NCBI RefSeq assembly: GCF_002531755.2 | Contig: NZ_CP034998.1 | Location: 3,538,001-3,602,000, forward strand | DNA length: 64,000 bases | Direction of reading: 5' to 3' | Source: Rhizobium acidisoli | GTDB lineage: Bacteria; Pseudomonadota; Alphaproteobacteria; Rhizobiales; Rhizobiaceae | Shown here: in pieces, positions 9,011 to 18,953 of the stretch | How the letters are laid out: each line of letters begins with the position of its first letter | Position numbering within the stretch: the first letter of the stretch is position 1 | Notes under the pieces: model-generated | Told to the model about the DNA's origin: nothing | The model's database searches: none | The model's input: only the letters and a program-made list of their open reading frames with translations | Made by a program: the position numbers and the translations under genes

Positions 9011-9112
9011 GCATGTCGCCCGGACGTGTGCAGCGGTTCCGGGAGAACGACATGCATAAAACAAAGGGCTAAAGCGCGTCGCATGAATCGGATTTGATGT
9101 GACGCGCTTTAG
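9011..9112. repeat. Composite palindromic repeat, copy 3
   Basis: GCATGTCG at 9011-9018 and CGACATGC at 9048-9055 enclose the conserved GTGTGCAGCGGTTCCGGG core. A second inverted repeat follows, CTAAAGCGCGTC at 9069-9080 with GACGCGCTTTAG at 9101-9112. The first half is nearly identical to the copy at 27785. The gap from 8887 to 9226 otherwise holds only the terminator at 9147; no gene was seen. Confidence 0.8.
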
Positions 9113-9139
9113 GCTTCAAAACCAGCTATTCCCAGGCGA

Positions 9140-9186
9140 AAAAAGCATGAGGGGCGACGACTGCGGATAGTGTCGCCGCCCCTCAT
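9140..9186 (-). terminator. Intrinsic terminator of the FeeM-like gene
   Basis: ATGAGGGGCG pairs with CGCCCCTCAT (9147-9156 with 9177-9186), and an inner CGA/TCG extends the stem. Read on the minus strand it is followed by GCTTTTTT, so it ends the transcript of the gene at 9227-9979. Confidence 0.8.
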
Positions 9187-9226
9187 TTGTTTTCACTTTG
9201 ATGCTCTCTTTCTGAGAGAACAGAAA

Positions 9227-9979
9227 TCAGAGCGGCAGGTCGGTGCCGAGTTCGCCTTGAGGCACGAAGCGTGCCGTCGGAATGATGGTCAGCGGCGGCA
9301 ATGTGTCGTTGGGATTGCGTGAAAACATCATGCGCTGCTCGCTGGCGCTGGAGATGAAGAAGGGATAGCGCGTCAGCAGCTTGCGTCCGACCTCGATCAC
9401 ATTCGTCGCCATCAGCGTCACGTCAACCCCGTAACTCTCCACCAGTCGGCCGGGCACAATGGTATCGGCATAGAAAACCCGCTTGTAGAAGGCGGCATGT
9501 GGGGGCCGGACGGACTGAAGAACGCGGTCCGCCCTGAAATACGCTGCCGCAACGATGGTCGGCCGCAACGTCAGATAGGGAACCCAGGGCAGATCGGCGG
9601 TGAGCTCTGGATCGGCCGCGAAACGCGCGGGGTCGATCAAGGTCAGCCCGGCATCCAAAAGCTCATCCATCTCCTCGGGAAAGGCCTCTCCGGACCGGCT
9701 TATACGATGCTCCGGCGTCACATAGTGAATTCGGATCGTACTGATCAGTTCACCATAATAATACAGGCCGAAGATATAGGCATGGCTGTCGAAATCGACA
9801 TCGTCCAGTAAGCCTCCCGGGGCAAGCGACAGTGCGTCGTGGGCCTTGTAGGCCTTGTAGCGCAGGCGTTCTACCTGCTCCATGTCTTCGCTGCTTTCGA
9901 CGCGGCGATACTCGACATGGTCCAAAACTTCCAAAATTTTCGCGCCGAAATCGCTACGCTTGAACAGTGTCTCTGACAT
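9227..9979 (-). CDS. FeeM/LuxI-like N-acyltransferase of the GNAT fold
   Basis: A 250-residue soluble protein. The N-terminal half reads like an autoinducer-synthase/N-acyl amino acid synthase: VERLRYKAY around 37-45, then DDVDFDSHAYIFGLYY and GELISTIRIHYV around 59-87. That is the pattern of the acidic strand and the Gly-x-x-x-x-Arg strand of LuxI and FeeM proteins. Such enzymes move a fatty acyl chain from acyl-ACP onto an amine. The acceptor and product cannot be read here. The gene lies 144 bases downstream of, and in the same direction as, a GGDEF-EAL gene, and is closed by its own terminator. No luxR-type gene is adjacent. The family call is good; signal synthesis is inference. Confidence 0.7.
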   Translation of the reverse strand: MSETLFKRSDFGAKILEVLDHVEYRRVESSEDMEQVERLRYKAYKAHDALSLAPGGLLDDVDFDSHAYIFGLYYYGELISTIRIHYVTPEHRISRSGEAFPEEMDELLDAGLTLIDPARFAADPELTADLPWVPYLTLRPTIVAAAYFRADRVLQSVRPPHAAFYKRVFYADTIVPGRLVESYGVDVTLMATNVIEVGRKLLTRYPFFISSASEQRMMFSRNPNDTLPPLTIIPTARFVPQGELGTDLPL

Positions 9980-10123
9980 TCTCTCGATCCGCTCGTTAAC
10001 GGATCATTAATCATATGCCGGTGAGATTTAGGCAAGGAAATCCGATAATTCGGGCCGTTTATAAAGTATTAAGGTTAACGGCGTGGAGGAATTGTCAGCG
10101 GAAAAGCGGCCGTAGCGGAGCGC

Positions 10124-12427
10124 TCAGGCGACCTTGTTGCGTCGGCGTTGAACGGGTCGGCGGCCGATGCCCTGCTGCAAGAGCGGGATATTCTGGGAAG
10201 GCACCGGCTGAGAGAAAACATAGCCTTGCACCAGATCGGTACTGCGGTGTTTGTTGAGCAGGGCGAGCTGCTCTTCGGTCTCGACACCCTCGATGACGAT
10301 CTTCAGCCCCAGTTCGCGGGCGAGATGGACCGTGCCGCGCAACAGCTTGAGGCGGCGGGTATCCTCGACGATATTGCGGACAAAGGAACGGTCGATCTTG
10401 ACGATATCAAGCGGCAGCGTGTCGAGATAGCTGAGACTGGAAAAGCCGGTCCCGAAGTCGTCGATGGCGATGGTGATGCCGCGGGCCCTGAGTTCTGCCA
10501 GGATGGCGCGCACGGCTGCCGGCTCGTCGATCAGGCAGCTTTCTGTGACTTCGAGATGCAGCCGCGCCGCGTCGAGGCCGGAATGGGCAAGCGCGTCGGC
10601 GACCACCTTAAGGATGTCGGCATCCCTGAGGTCCCGCGCCGAGAGGTTGACCGAGACGGCGATATGGTCCGGCCAGTTCATGCATTCGCTGCAGGCCTTG
10701 AACAGGACGAAGCGGGTGATGTCGGAGATGATGCCCATATCTTCGGCGAGCCGGATGAAGACATCGGGCGGGATCGAGCCCTTCTCCGGATGCACCCAGC
10801 GCGCCAACGCCTCGGCGCATTCGATGCGGGAACCATCGGCCCGGAACATCGGCTGGAAGACCAGATGCAGCGCCTGGGCCGAAACCGCCTCGCGCAGATC
10901 CGCCTTCAGCTTCTGCTGCTCGATGTAGCGGCCGTCCATCTCCCGTTCGAAGCCTGATATGCCGCCCTTGAAGCGCGACTTGCTTTCGAACAGGGCAAGA
11001 TCCGCCTTGACGCTCCATTCGTCCATCGCGAAGGCAGTGCTTTCGAGGATGGCGTAGCCGGCGCTGAGCGAAACGAGGAAGGTCAGCTCATCGACCTCGT
11101 AGTGACCCTGGATCGCGGCATGCACGCGGCGGATCTCAATGTCGAGCGAGGCGGGCTCCTTCGCGTGCGGGAAGAACAAGATGAACTGGTCGCCCATCAG
11201 CCGGCCGAGAATGGCATTGCCGGAAGCCTGCTTGATGCGGGCGGCGATAGCGCAGAGCAAATGGTCGCCGGTGACATGGCCGCGCATGTCGTTGACATGT
11301 TTGAACTCGTCGATATCGAGAACCATGAAGCCGAGCGGCCCGAACTTTCTCTGATGTTTGGCGAGATAGTCCTGCACCAGCTGCCCGAAATATTCCCGGT
11401 TCGGCAGGCCGGTCAGCGCATCGAAGCGGACCATGTGCATGATCTTCTGCTCCGCCTTCACGCGGCTCGAGACGTCCTCGAAGATCAGTACGGCGCCGCC
11501 GTCGGCCCTTCGGCTGGCGGAGAATTCCAGAGACAGGCCCTCGGGAAAATGAACGAGCGTGCGCGACAGGTTGCCTTCGGCGACCTGGGTGAGCTGGCGC
11601 AGGATGAGCTCCGGCTGCGAGGCGTCCATGAAGCTGTAGCGCGCGCCGTAACGCAGGACGGCGCCGAGGTCGCGGTCCTTCAGCCGCTCCGGCGCGCCGA
11701 TCTTCAAAAGCTCGCAGGCCTTGCGATTGACGACCTGGATCCGGTTTTCGGCATCGACCATGACCAGGCCATGCGGCATGTTGTTCAGCGCCGTATCGAA
11801 ACGGTCGGCTATGATGGTGATTTCCCGGCGCGCGATGACATTCTCATAAAGGAACTCGCGCACGCCGTTCGCCATCGCCCGCGTCGTCAGCCAGAAGGGG
11901 ATGAGGAAGATCGACAGCAGGCCGCGATATAAATCCATCGCCAGCAGGCTGCAGACGATCATCGGCAGGCAGCAGAAGAACGTCTGGAGATCGACTGCGA
12001 AGCGCGAGCCGTAGTTGCGGCCGACGACCGAAACCATGGTCGCCATGGTGACGGAAATGCAGGCAAGTTCGGCAAAGGAATCGTGGACGACGAAGATGGC
12101 GTAGCCGCTGGCAAAGCCAAGCAGGGCGGTGGTGCAGGCCCCACTGGCAACCATAATCCGCTCCCAACGCTCGATTCCGGCATGCGACAAGCTCTCCTTG
12201 TCGACCTGATCGAACCGCCGGAAGATGGCCATGCGAATGCTGAAAACCAGAAGGAAGGCAATCGACAGCGGAATATAGACGGCGGATTGCGTTTTGGCGG
12301 CCACGGCAAGGCACGTCGCGATATGCACGATCACGCCAACAAAAAGCGTCATGCGGTTCCCGGAAAGGGAACTCACAAACGACAGATACACATCTAAAGG
12401 GACCCTGTTCGGGTTATCTGGCTTCAT
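10124..12427 (-). CDS. PAS-GGDEF-EAL membrane protein, probable c-di-GMP phosphodiesterase
   Basis: The 767-residue product starts at the ATG at 12427; an upstream in-frame ATG at 12550 would add a poorly conserved stretch. There are about six membrane helices in the first 190 residues, then a PAS domain (ALNNMPHGLVMVDAENRI), a GGDEF domain and an EAL domain. The cyclase signature is degenerate, reading MGDQF in place of GGDEF, so diguanylate cyclase activity is doubtful. The EAL domain keeps the AEALARW motif, the DDFGTGFSSLSYL loop and the KIDRSF lysine, so hydrolysis of c-di-GMP is likely. The degenerate GGDEF may bind GTP as a regulator. The next gene downstream is the FeeM-like acyltransferase. 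Confidence 0.88.
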   Translation of the reverse strand: MKPDNPNRVPLDVYLSFVSSLSGNRMTLFVGVIVHIATCLAVAAKTQSAVYIPLSIAFLLVFSIRMAIFRRFDQVDKESLSHAGIERWERIMVASGACTTALLGFASGYAIFVVHDSFAELACISVTMATMVSVVGRNYGSRFAVDLQTFFCCLPMIVCSLLAMDLYRGLLSIFLIPFWLTTRAMANGVREFLYENVIARREITIIADRFDTALNNMPHGLVMVDAENRIQVVNRKACELLKIGAPERLKDRDLGAVLRYGARYSFMDASQPELILRQLTQVAEGNLSRTLVHFPEGLSLEFSASRRADGGAVLIFEDVSSRVKAEQKIMHMVRFDALTGLPNREYFGQLVQDYLAKHQRKFGPLGFMVLDIDEFKHVNDMRGHVTGDHLLCAIAARIKQASGNAILGRLMGDQFILFFPHAKEPASLDIEIRRVHAAIQGHYEVDELTFLVSLSAGYAILESTAFAMDEWSVKADLALFESKSRFKGGISGFEREMDGRYIEQQKLKADLREAVSAQALHLVFQPMFRADGSRIECAEALARWVHPEKGSIPPDVFIRLAEDMGIISDITRFVLFKACSECMNWPDHIAVSVNLSARDLRDADILKVVADALAHSGLDAARLHLEVTESCLIDEPAAVRAILAELRARGITIAIDDFGTGFSSLSYLDTLPLDIVKIDRSFVRNIVEDTRRLKLLRGTVHLARELGLKIVIEGVETEEQLALLNKHRSTDLVQGYVFSQPVPSQNIPLLQQGIGRRPVQRRRNKVA

Positions 12428-12754
12428 CCACACTTTCCCTGTGCGCGGGAATTCTAAGCCCAACCTTTTAAAAATTGATTTCAATGGAATCAAACATTTG
12501 GTCAAATTTTCTAAAACCAGAGGATGAACCCTACAGCTTACACGCGTCAATGCAGCCTCTTGGCGAGATTATTGAAATTTTTTATCCACGCCAGGGTTGT
12601 ATAATTATTATATGGTCACACGGCTCGGTCCGCGCATCTAAGACTATACTCCAAGGCGAGGCATTTATCCTTCCAATTTCCAAGGCCGTGGTCTACATCG
12701 ATTGCAAGAGGGAAAGCTGCCGGGAAAACGGCAGGACAAGAACAAGGGAAACGA

Positions 12755-13294
12755 ATGTCGGGACTTCTGGCGGCAAGCCGGCTGATCGATTCGGTCAGTC
12801 GGATCATGGGCAAACTTTCCGAATATATGGTGCTGTTCTGCTGTCTGATCAGCGCCGGAAACGCCATCGTCCGCTACGCCTTCAATTACAGTTCGAACGG
12901 CTGGCTCGAGATCCAATGGTATCTCTTCGCCTTCGTCGTCATGCTCGGCGCCTCGCATGCATTGCGCAACAACGAGCATGTCCGCGTCGATCTGATCTAT
13001 GGTGCGGTTTCCGACAAAGCGAAGATCTGGATCGACATCTTCGGCCTCATCGTCTTTCTGATCCCGGTTTGCATCTTCCTCACTTGGCTCTGCTGGCCCT
13101 TCTTCACGCTGTCCTATCAGCAGGGAGAAATATCGGGCAATGCCGGCGGGCTGATCCGCTGGCCCGTCAAGCTGATCCTCGTCGCCGGTTTCGCATTGCT
13201 CTCCCTTCAGGGCGTTTCCGAGCTGATCAAGCGGATCGCCGCCCTGACCGGCCACCTCAAGATCGACATGACATATGAAAAGCCGCTGCAGTAA
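12755..13294 (+). CDS. TRAP transporter small permease (DctQ type)
   Basis: A 179-residue membrane protein with four helices. It has the family hallmark EIQWYLFAFVVMLGASHAL near 50-68 and an HVRVDLIY segment. AAGGGAAACG precedes the ATG. It pairs with the large permease 20 bases downstream to form the membrane part of a sodium-driven organic acid importer. This size and the W-Y motif resemble the mannitol/chloroaromatic TRAP subgroup. The substrate is not readable. Confidence 0.9.
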   Translation: MSGLLAASRLIDSVSRIMGKLSEYMVLFCCLISAGNAIVRYAFNYSSNGWLEIQWYLFAFVVMLGASHALRNNEHVRVDLIYGAVSDKAKIWIDIFGLIVFLIPVCIFLTWLCWPFFTLSYQQGEISGNAGGLIRWPVKLILVAGFALLSLQGVSELIKRIAALTGHLKIDMTYEKPLQ

Positions 13295-13314
13295 CGCGGG
13301 CAGGGAGAATACAG

Positions 13315-14805
13315 TTGTTTGATTTCGGCATCATCCCGCCGGCGATGTTCCTGGGCATGATCATCTTCATGCTCTACGGCTTTCCGGTCGCCTTCTCGCT
13401 GGCCGCGGTCGGCCTGTTTTTCGGCGTCATCGGCATCATCACCGGCCATTTCGGCGAAGTCTTCCTGCAGGCGCTGCCGCTGCGCTTCTTCGGCATCCTT
13501 TCCAACGACCTGCTGCTCGCCATCCCCTTCTTCACCTTCATGGGGGCGGTGCTGGAGCGCTGCGGGCTGGCCGAGGACCTGCTCGAAGGCACCGGCAAAC
13601 TCTTCGGCGGCATACCCGGCGGCCTCGCCTACGCCGTCATCCTCGTCGGCGCGGTCCTCGGCGCCATCACCGGCACGGTGGCCGCGTCCGTCATCACCAT
13701 GGGCGTGATCTCGCTGCCGATCATGCTGCGCTACGGCTATAGCCCGCGCCTTGCCACCGGCGTCATCGCCGCCTCCGGCACCATCACCCAGGTGATCCCG
13801 CCTTCTCTCGTGCTCGTCGTTCTTGCCGACCAGCTCGGCAGGTCGGTCGGCGACATGTATCTCGGCGCGATCGGCCCCTCGATCCTGCAGGTGTCGATCT
13901 TCGTGCTCTTCATCCTGGTGTTGTCGATCATCCGGCCGAAATCGATGCCGCCGCTGCCGAAGGAAGTGCGCGGCGACTTCAACTGGGCGCTTCTCGCCAG
14001 AGTGCTGATGGGCATGGTGCCCTCGATCGTGCTGATTTTCCTGGTGCTCGGCACGATCTTCATGGGCCTTGCAACGCCGACGGAAGCCGGTGCGCTTGGT
14101 GTCGTCGGCGCCATGGCGCTCGCCGCCATGAATCGCCGCCTGACCTGGCCGCTGATCCGCGAGGCGATGACATCGACCACTCACATCACATCCATGGTGG
14201 TGATGATCCTGATCGGCTCCACCTGTTTCAGTCTGGTCTTCCAGGGCATGGACGGCTCGCGCTGGATCGAGCACATGCTGTCGGGCATTCCCGGCGGCAC
14301 GGTCGGCTTCCTGATCTTCGTCAATATCTTCATCTTCGTGCTCGCCTTCTTCCTCGACTTCTTCGAGATCGCTTTCATCGTCATCCCGATGCTCGCCCCC
14401 GTCGCCTCGCATCTCGGCATCGACCTCATCTGGTTCGGCGTCCTGATCTGCGTCAACATGCAGACGAGCTTCATGCACCCGCCCTTCGGCTTCGCGCTGT
14501 TCTACCTGCGCTCGATCGCCAGCAAGGACGTCAAGACCTCGGATATCTACATGGGCGCTCTCCCCTGGGTCGGCATGCAGCTGATCCTGGTGGCGATCGT
14601 GATCTTCTGGCCGCAATCGGTGACCTATTGGCTGGATCACGGCCCGAAGGTCGATCCGAACTCGATCAAGATCGAAGTCCCCGGCTTCGGCGGCCAGCTC
14701 GGCCTTCCCCCGATTGGCGGCGGCGGCAACGGCTCGCCGCAGATCCCCGGCCTGACCCTGCCCCCACTCGGCTTGCCGGGAGCGCCGCCGCCACCGGCCA
14801 AATAA
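13315..14805 (+). CDS. TRAP transporter large permease (DctM type)
   Basis: The 496-residue membrane protein has about twelve helices and carries the DctM features PTEAGALGVVGA near 260 and GTVAASVITMGVISLPIMLRYGY near 120. The start is TTG at 13315, with GGGAGA nine bases ahead. The C-terminus carries an unusual Gly/Pro-rich tail of about 50 residues (GGGGNGSPQIPG...PGAPPPP), predicted disordered, which most relatives lack or vary. A strong bidirectional terminator follows. Confidence 0.92.
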   Translation: MFDFGIIPPAMFLGMIIFMLYGFPVAFSLAAVGLFFGVIGIITGHFGEVFLQALPLRFFGILSNDLLLAIPFFTFMGAVLERCGLAEDLLEGTGKLFGGIPGGLAYAVILVGAVLGAITGTVAASVITMGVISLPIMLRYGYSPRLATGVIAASGTITQVIPPSLVLVVLADQLGRSVGDMYLGAIGPSILQVSIFVLFILVLSIIRPKSMPPLPKEVRGDFNWALLARVLMGMVPSIVLIFLVLGTIFMGLATPTEAGALGVVGAMALAAMNRRLTWPLIREAMTSTTHITSMVVMILIGSTCFSLVFQGMDGSRWIEHMLSGIPGGTVGFLIFVNIFIFVLAFFLDFFEIAFIVIPMLAPVASHLGIDLIWFGVLICVNMQTSFMHPPFGFALFYLRSIASKDVKTSDIYMGALPWVGMQLILVAIVIFWPQSVTYWLDHGPKVDPNSIKIEVPGFGGQLGLPPIGGGGNGSPQIPGLTLPPLGLPGAPPPPAK

Positions 14806-14826
14806 CCCCGCCAATAACAGGGCAAA

Positions 14827-14860
14827 ACAAAACCCCGGATCAAACGATCCGGGGTTTTGT
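14827..14860. terminator. Bidirectional terminator between dctM and dctP
   Basis: A perfect 15-bp stem, ACAAAACCCCGGATC with its reverse complement, around an AAAC loop. Both ends are A/T rich, so it can stop transcription from either side of this convergent junction. Confidence 0.92.
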
Positions 14861-14892
14861 TATGCGTTGGCGTCGTGTGCCGATGGAAGCCT

Positions 14893-16038
<1,146 letters not shown>

Positions 16039-16229
16039 TCACCCCACCCGCAGCCGGCGCAAACCTAAGCATGGCAGGGGCCGCGATTCAAGCTTTAGTC
16101 TATTAGCCTTTGGCATCAAACCGGCAACAAGGGAATGCGAGTGCACCCATCAAAATCAGCGGCTTAGCAGCAAAGCCGGAGCCACGGGGCCGCTTCGGCC
16201 GTATTTTGGCCACCTGACACAGCCAAGCG

Positions 16230-16258
16230 TTGACTTAAGGGCCGTTCTGGCGCCAGAA
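16230..16258 (+). promoter_or_regulatory. Candidate -35 and palindromic operator of the peptidase C26 gene
   Basis: TTGACT at 16230-16235 is followed by a perfect 14-bp palindrome TTCTGGCGCCAGAA at 16245-16258, which lies where the spacer and -10 region would be. The gene start is 34 bases further on. It fits a repressor site; the regulator is unknown. Confidence 0.4.
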
Positions 16259-16291
16259 ACGCTGTGCAGAAAGATTTTTACCGGGGTTGAT

Positions 16292-17071
16292 ATGACGAAA
16301 CCGATCGTTGCCATTCCTGCCGATATCCGCAGCTTTGACGGCGCAACCTGGCATGCCGTGCAGCATCAATATCTGCGTGCCGCCTTGAATGCGGCCGGCG
16401 TCATGGCCTTCATCATCCCGGCTTTCGAGGCAGGCTACGATACCGACGCGATCCTCGACCGCGTCGACGGCCTCCTGGTTTCCGGCTCGGCCAGCAACGT
16501 GCACCCCTCGCTCTACGGTGCCGAGGCCAATGACAAGGACGGCCCCTTCGACCCCGCCCGCGACGCCACCAGCCTGCCGCTGATCCGCCGCGCCCTCGAC
16601 CGCGCCATCCCGCTGCTCGCCATCTGCCGCGGCATCCAGGAGCTGAACGTCGCGCTCGGCGGTTCGCTGGCAAGCGAGATCCAGGAGCAGCCCGGCATTT
16701 GGGACCATCGCCGGCCGGACGGCGTCGACCGCGACGGCATGTATGCGATTCGCCAAAGCGTCCACGTCAAGGAAGGCTCCTGCATCGCAAGCATTCTCGG
16801 CCCCGGCGAAATTCGTGTGAATTCGCTGCATCGGCAGGCGATCGCCAGGACCGCCCCGCGCCTGCAGGTGGAAGCGATCGCCGAAGACGGCACGGTGGAA
16901 GCCGTCTCCGTCATCGACGCCAGGGCCTTCGCCGTCGGCGTGCAATGGCATCCGGAATATTGGGCCGAAACCGACAAGCCTTCGAACCAGCTATTTCAAG
17001 CTTTCGGCGACGCCGTCCGCACCTATGCCGCCAGCAAGCTGCCAGTCACCCCCGCGCAGGCGATCGCCTGA
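16292..17071 (+). CDS. Gamma-glutamyl-GABA hydrolase-like class I glutamine amidotransferase (peptidase C26)
   Basis: The 259-residue protein starts at the ATG at 16292; the frame is open 400 bases further up but the family N-terminus KPIVAIPADIRSF begins here. The catalytic triad is visible: the Cys of LAICRGIQELN (112), and His 220 and Glu 222 of QWHPEYW. This is the PuuD-type family, which hydrolyses gamma-glutamyl amides such as gamma-glutamyl-GABA in putrescine breakdown. No other puu gene is adjacent, so the substrate remains a family-level guess. Confidence 0.85.
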   Translation: MTKPIVAIPADIRSFDGATWHAVQHQYLRAALNAAGVMAFIIPAFEAGYDTDAILDRVDGLLVSGSASNVHPSLYGAEANDKDGPFDPARDATSLPLIRRALDRAIPLLAICRGIQELNVALGGSLASEIQEQPGIWDHRRPDGVDRDGMYAIRQSVHVKEGSCIASILGPGEIRVNSLHRQAIARTAPRLQVEAIAEDGTVEAVSVIDARAFAVGVQWHPEYWAETDKPSNQLFQAFGDAVRTYAASKLPVTPAQAIA

Positions 17072-17120
17072 CGGTGCGGCACCGGCGCGCTATCAGCCCG
17101 CCAAGCGTTGAACAGCACCA

Positions 17121-17900
17121 TCAATGGTGATCGTCGTCCTCGTCGTCATGCTCGTGCTTGAGCCAGGTGCAGAGCTCCGCCGGTAGCAGTTTCTCATAGG
17201 CATCGTCGCTGCCAACGAACTCCCCAAGATCCTTGACGCTGACAAAGCCGACATTCGGAAATTGCTCGGCCGCGCTGCGCAAGAAGTCGAAACGCTCGTC
17301 ACCGACACCGACCATGACATAGTAGATCTGCGATTCGGCATGCTCGGCCTTCTGCAGCAGAGCCCAGGCCGCGTCTCTGTCGGCATTCTCGCCATCGGTG
17401 AGGAAGTAGTTGATCGCCGGAATCCCCGACCGTGTCTCCTCGCCGAATGTATCGCGACTCATGCCGAAGATCATGCCGAGCAGGCCGCCAGCCGCCTCCT
17501 CTTCCATCAAGCCGTACGTCATCAGGTTCGAGCGGATGACCGGTCCGTAATCCGTGCCGCCCCAAAGTACGGCTTTCAGCGCATTGTTGCCGATGATTTC
17601 ACGCTCGACGTAACCCTCGTAATTTTTGGCGGTGGCCGGCGCGATCGATGCCATCCTCTCCTGATTGGAAAACACCCAGGTATCGATACGCCCGTCGTCA
17701 TCGAAATAAAGAGCGACGGGAAGAATACGCTCGAGCGCCGCCTGGACCGCACCAGATTTGAAAAGATCGGTCATCGAGCCCGAGACATCGATGTTGATTC
17801 CGACTTGGGCAGGAATGCGCTCGTGAATGCCCTGTTTCTGAAGGACGAAGCCGACGCGTCGAACTTCTTCCTCGGGCTTGTGCAGCTTGAATGTCGTCAT
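17121..17900 (-). CDS. VWA-domain protein of the tellurium-resistance (Ter) type
   Basis: The 259-residue product is called from the second ATG (17900): GGAGGA touches the first ATG (17906) but stands six bases before the second. The VWA/TerF-type domain has an intact MIDAS motif DVSGSM at 38-43, GGTDYGP for the conserved Thr, and FLTDGEN for the Asp. It ends in a D/H-rich tail HEHDDEDDDHH likely to bind metal. It is the last gene of a four-gene operon with telA-like, terD-like and unknown genes; the upstream stop overlaps the first ATG. The role is inferred from Ter systems, where VWA proteins assemble on TerD-type proteins. Confidence 0.82.
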   Translation of the reverse strand: MTTFKLHKPEEEVRRVGFVLQKQGIHERIPAQVGINIDVSGSMTDLFKSGAVQAALERILPVALYFDDDGRIDTWVFSNQERMASIAPATAKNYEGYVEREIIGNNALKAVLWGGTDYGPVIRSNLMTYGLMEEEAAGGLLGMIFGMSRDTFGEETRSGIPAINYFLTDGENADRDAAWALLQKAEHAESQIYYVMVGVGDERFDFLRSAAEQFPNVGFVSVKDLGEFVGSDDAYEKLLPAELCTWLKHEHDDEDDDHH

Positions 17901-17902
17901 TG

Positions 17903-18937
17903 TCATTCCTCCGATCTGAGTTTTCCAAGAATGCGCGCATGAATGTCGCGAAGCAGTGATCTGGTGCCAGCCTGCGCTGACGATTGCGCGCTTCGGGCCG
18001 CCGTCAACGCTGCGGAATAGGCTGCATGCCAGGCAGGCAGTTCCTCGCGCAACAGGCCATCGCCAGCGTGTCCGAGCGCGTCCACGTGCCGCGCGAGCCC
18101 GGCAACGGTATGCATGCTCATCTCGATCGTGGCCTTCGTCGCCGACAGGCTGGCAATCCTCGTCTCGATCGCTTCGGCTTGCGAGGTGTAATGCGCCTGC
18201 CGTTCGCGATCGGAAAACTGAATTCCGCCGACATGATCGACCAGGAAGCGCGCCGCCAGGATGTGTGCGGCGAGATCACGGTCGAGCGCCGTATAGGCCT
18301 TGCCGACGGCGCGAAGCCGTTTTGCAACCGCAACGATTTCGGGCGCAAGCGCATCGAGTTCCTTCGCCAGGGCCTGCACGTCGGGATAAAGCTGCAGAAA
18401 GAGGCTGTCGGGATCGCGCGGAGCCGCCAGCGCCTTGATTGCCTTCAAGACCCCGCCGCGAACGGCAAATACACGGTCCGGATCGAGATCGACGAGACGC
18501 TGGAGCAGCTCGGCGCCAAGACGCCTTCCCCTTGCCAGCGCTTCATTGTCGGCAAGCGCGAGTTCGCTTTCGGCAAGCCTGCCATGCTCTGTCTGCAGGC
18601 GGGCGCCGAAACGCACGACATCGTCGAAATAGTGATCGTCGAGATTGGTGCCGTCGACGATGCGCAGCGCCGCCGCCGCGACCGGTACGGCAGCGCCGGC
18701 ATCGATCTTCCGCAGCGTCTCCACGCTGCAGGGAATACGCCGACGAACTTCCCCGGCGCCGAGAACCCGCGGTTTGTCGCCCTTGGGCGTCGGCGGGCGC
18801 GGCGAACCGAACAGGACTTTCGGCTGGGTGAACTGCCGGGAAGGCTCGGCGGCGTCAGGCGAGGCGTCTTCGGGAAAAAGCACCTTGGGCAACCGCCCTG
18901 GCTCCTTGTCAGGCGGTCCATCTGCCTTGCCGTTCAT
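17903..18937 (-). CDS. Uncharacterised protein of the Ter/Tel operon
   Basis: A 344-residue protein read from the ATG at 18937, with CCGGAG nine bases ahead; a longer frame would run back into terD. I do not recognise the family. The first 100 residues are Pro- and charge-rich with two similar KVLF segments (PKVLFPED and PKVLFGSP), probably disordered. The rest is alpha-helical, Ala/Leu/Arg-rich, with heptad-like stretches near 160-330, and no membrane segment. It sits between the terD-like gene and the VWA gene and overlaps the latter, so it is probably an assembly or scaffold component of the same complex. Confidence 0.7.
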   Translation of the reverse strand: MNGKADGPPDKEPGRLPKVLFPEDASPDAAEPSRQFTQPKVLFGSPRPPTPKGDKPRVLGAGEVRRRIPCSVETLRKIDAGAAVPVAAAALRIVDGTNLDDHYFDDVVRFGARLQTEHGRLAESELALADNEALARGRRLGAELLQRLVDLDPDRVFAVRGGVLKAIKALAAPRDPDSLFLQLYPDVQALAKELDALAPEIVAVAKRLRAVGKAYTALDRDLAAHILAARFLVDHVGGIQFSDRERQAHYTSQAEAIETRIASLSATKATIEMSMHTVAGLARHVDALGHAGDGLLREELPAWHAAYSAALTAARSAQSSAQAGTRSLLRDIHARILGKLRSEE

Positions 18938-18953
18938 CGAGCGAGGCTCCGGT

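Noticed and set aside
13207-14814. 535-codon frame antisense to the large TRAP permease
   Set aside because: Acidic, low-complexity shadow product; the plus-strand frame is a clear DctM.
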